59,339 bases of DNA from a bacterium (GTDB taxonomy: Bacteria; Krumholzibacteriota; Krumholzibacteriia; LZORAL124-64-63). The stretch covers positions 1-59,339 of the forward strand of contig JAAEOA010000424.1 in the NCBI GenBank assembly GCA_024223715.1, written 5' to 3'. Below the pieces are notes generated by a model. That model saw nothing but the letters and a program-made list of their open reading frames with translations, was not told the DNA's origin and did no database searches. A program made the translations under genes and the position numbers. Of this stretch, positions 58,772 to 59,339 are shown piece after piece (the first letter of the stretch is position 1; each line of letters opens with the position of its first letter).

Positions 58772-59339
58772 CGGGTTTGCCCTCCTGCGTTATAGTCTTC
58801 CCTTAAAACTTCCGGATCAGTATCCAAAAGGCCGTCGGCACGGGTGGAAACTTCGGTGACCTTGACCAAGCTACTGTCCCGTAAAGAACGATGACCACGC
58901 ACAACTACTTTGTCACCCACTGCAAGCCCTTGTTTCACCGTAACCAGGCCCCCTTGATAGGCACCCAGAACCACGGATTTCCGAAATGATCGGTCTTGCT
59001 GAACCACAAATACTGATTCGCCGTTTCGGGAAATCAGAACTGCGTCACGGGGAACACTCAGCACTCCAGCCAATACATTTTTTTGAATTTTTGCCCGACC
59101 GATGACACCACTTCGCAGGTGGCCCTGGAGGTTGGGGATTTCCAATTCCATTTTAAACTTTCCTGTCATACGGTCAGCTTCCAAAGCCACCCAGGAAACT
59201 GTTCCCAGGACTATTTGGTCCTGGCCCTGAAGCATGACCTCAGCGGTTGTCCCGGTCTTCACCCATGAAACTTCCTGATCAGTAAGATATGCCTCTACTT
59301 TCAGGACCGATGGATCAATAAGGCGAACCACAGGTTGCC
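58768..59339 (-). CDS. RND efflux periplasmic adaptor subunit, truncated by window edge
   Basis: C-terminal part (about 190 residues) of an HlyD/MFP-type adaptor; the 5' end lies beyond the window. Visible are the beta-barrel strands (VEAYLTDQEVSWVKTGTTAE, GVIGRAKIQKNVLAGVLSVP, RDAVLISRNGESVFVVQQD) and the membrane-proximal domain (VTVKQGLAVGDKVVVRGHRS). It forms the bridge between the RND pump encoded immediately downstream and an outer-membrane channel not seen here. Confidence 0.88.
   Translation of the reverse strand, partial: QPVVRLIDPSVLKVEAYLTDQEVSWVKTGTTAEVMLQGQDQIVLGTVSWVALEADRMTGKFKMELEIPNLQGHLRSGVIGRAKIQKNVLAGVLSVPRDAVLISRNGESVFVVQQDRSFRKSVVLGAYQGGLVTVKQGLAVGDKVVVRGHRSLRDSSLVKVTEVSTRADGLLDTDPEVLREDYNAGGQTR

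Overview
The window is a flagellar biosynthesis and chemosensory-type regulation island from a Gram-negative (diderm) bacterium. It is followed by a short respiratory/surface segment and the start of an RND efflux operon. P- and L-ring genes, an outer-membrane DUF3373 porin and an RND system point to two membranes. A 29-residue mS38/bS22-like ribosomal protein, a secreted protein ending in an FCB-type PNPFNPST sorting/FlgD-Ig domain and the FliW-CsrA pair suggest a member of the FCB assemblage (for example a candidate phylum such as Krumholzibacteriota, Eisenbacteria or Latescibacterota). This placement is inference from gene content, not from a phylogeny. Alternative starts (GTG, TTG) with good Shine-Dalgarno sites are frequent.

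Layout: 1-17720 (minus strand, read right to left) is one long class-II-like operon: TPR protein, FlgN-like protein, FlrB/FlrC-like kinase and sigma-54 regulator, flgB, flgC, fliE, fliF, fliG, fliH, fliI, fliJ, motE-like, fliK, flgD, flgE, flbD, motA, motB, fliL and the start of fliM or fliN. A good sigma-54 promoter (17770-17784) sits just upstream of its first gene. 18073-21842 holds a second kinase/sigma-54 regulator pair with its own sigma-70-like promoter and terminator. 21982-22341 is an flgM-like anti-sigma gene behind a sigma-54 site. 22630-24743 holds a glycosyltransferase and an acetyltransferase, possibly flagellin-modifying. 24901-34560 (plus strand) holds seven tandem flagellin genes, flaG, fliD, fliS and a fliT-like gene, with three sigma-28 promoters and several terminators. 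34643-44340 (minus strand) is flgF-flgG-flgA-flgH-flgI-flgJ(SLT)-flgN-flgK-flgL-fliW-csrA behind a sigma-54 promoter (44388-44403). The two units converge on a bidirectional terminator at 34575-34612.

44626-49562 holds a receiver-PAS-kinase protein, a PilZ protein, the tiny ribosomal protein, HU, a GlmU-like nucleotidyltransferase and a miniature rod-like protein. 49760-55513 (plus) holds a secreted arginine/agmatine-deiminase-family enzyme and a monoheme cytochrome, DUF3373 porin, octaheme cytochrome operon. 55607-59339 (minus) holds an RND pump and its truncated adaptor.

Main finding: the Shine-Dalgarno of all seven flagellin genes, and of csrA itself, matches the CsrA/RsmE consensus (A/U)CANGGANG(U/A). 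It lies in the hexaloop of a small hairpin whose stem covaries from gene to gene. In at least four leaders a second CANGGANG hairpin lies about 20-27 nt upstream. Together with the adjacent fliW-csrA genes this predicts a FliW-CsrA-flagellin homeostasis circuit extended to a seven-flagellin array, with csrA autoregulation. No tRNA, rRNA, CRISPR array or mobile element was seen.
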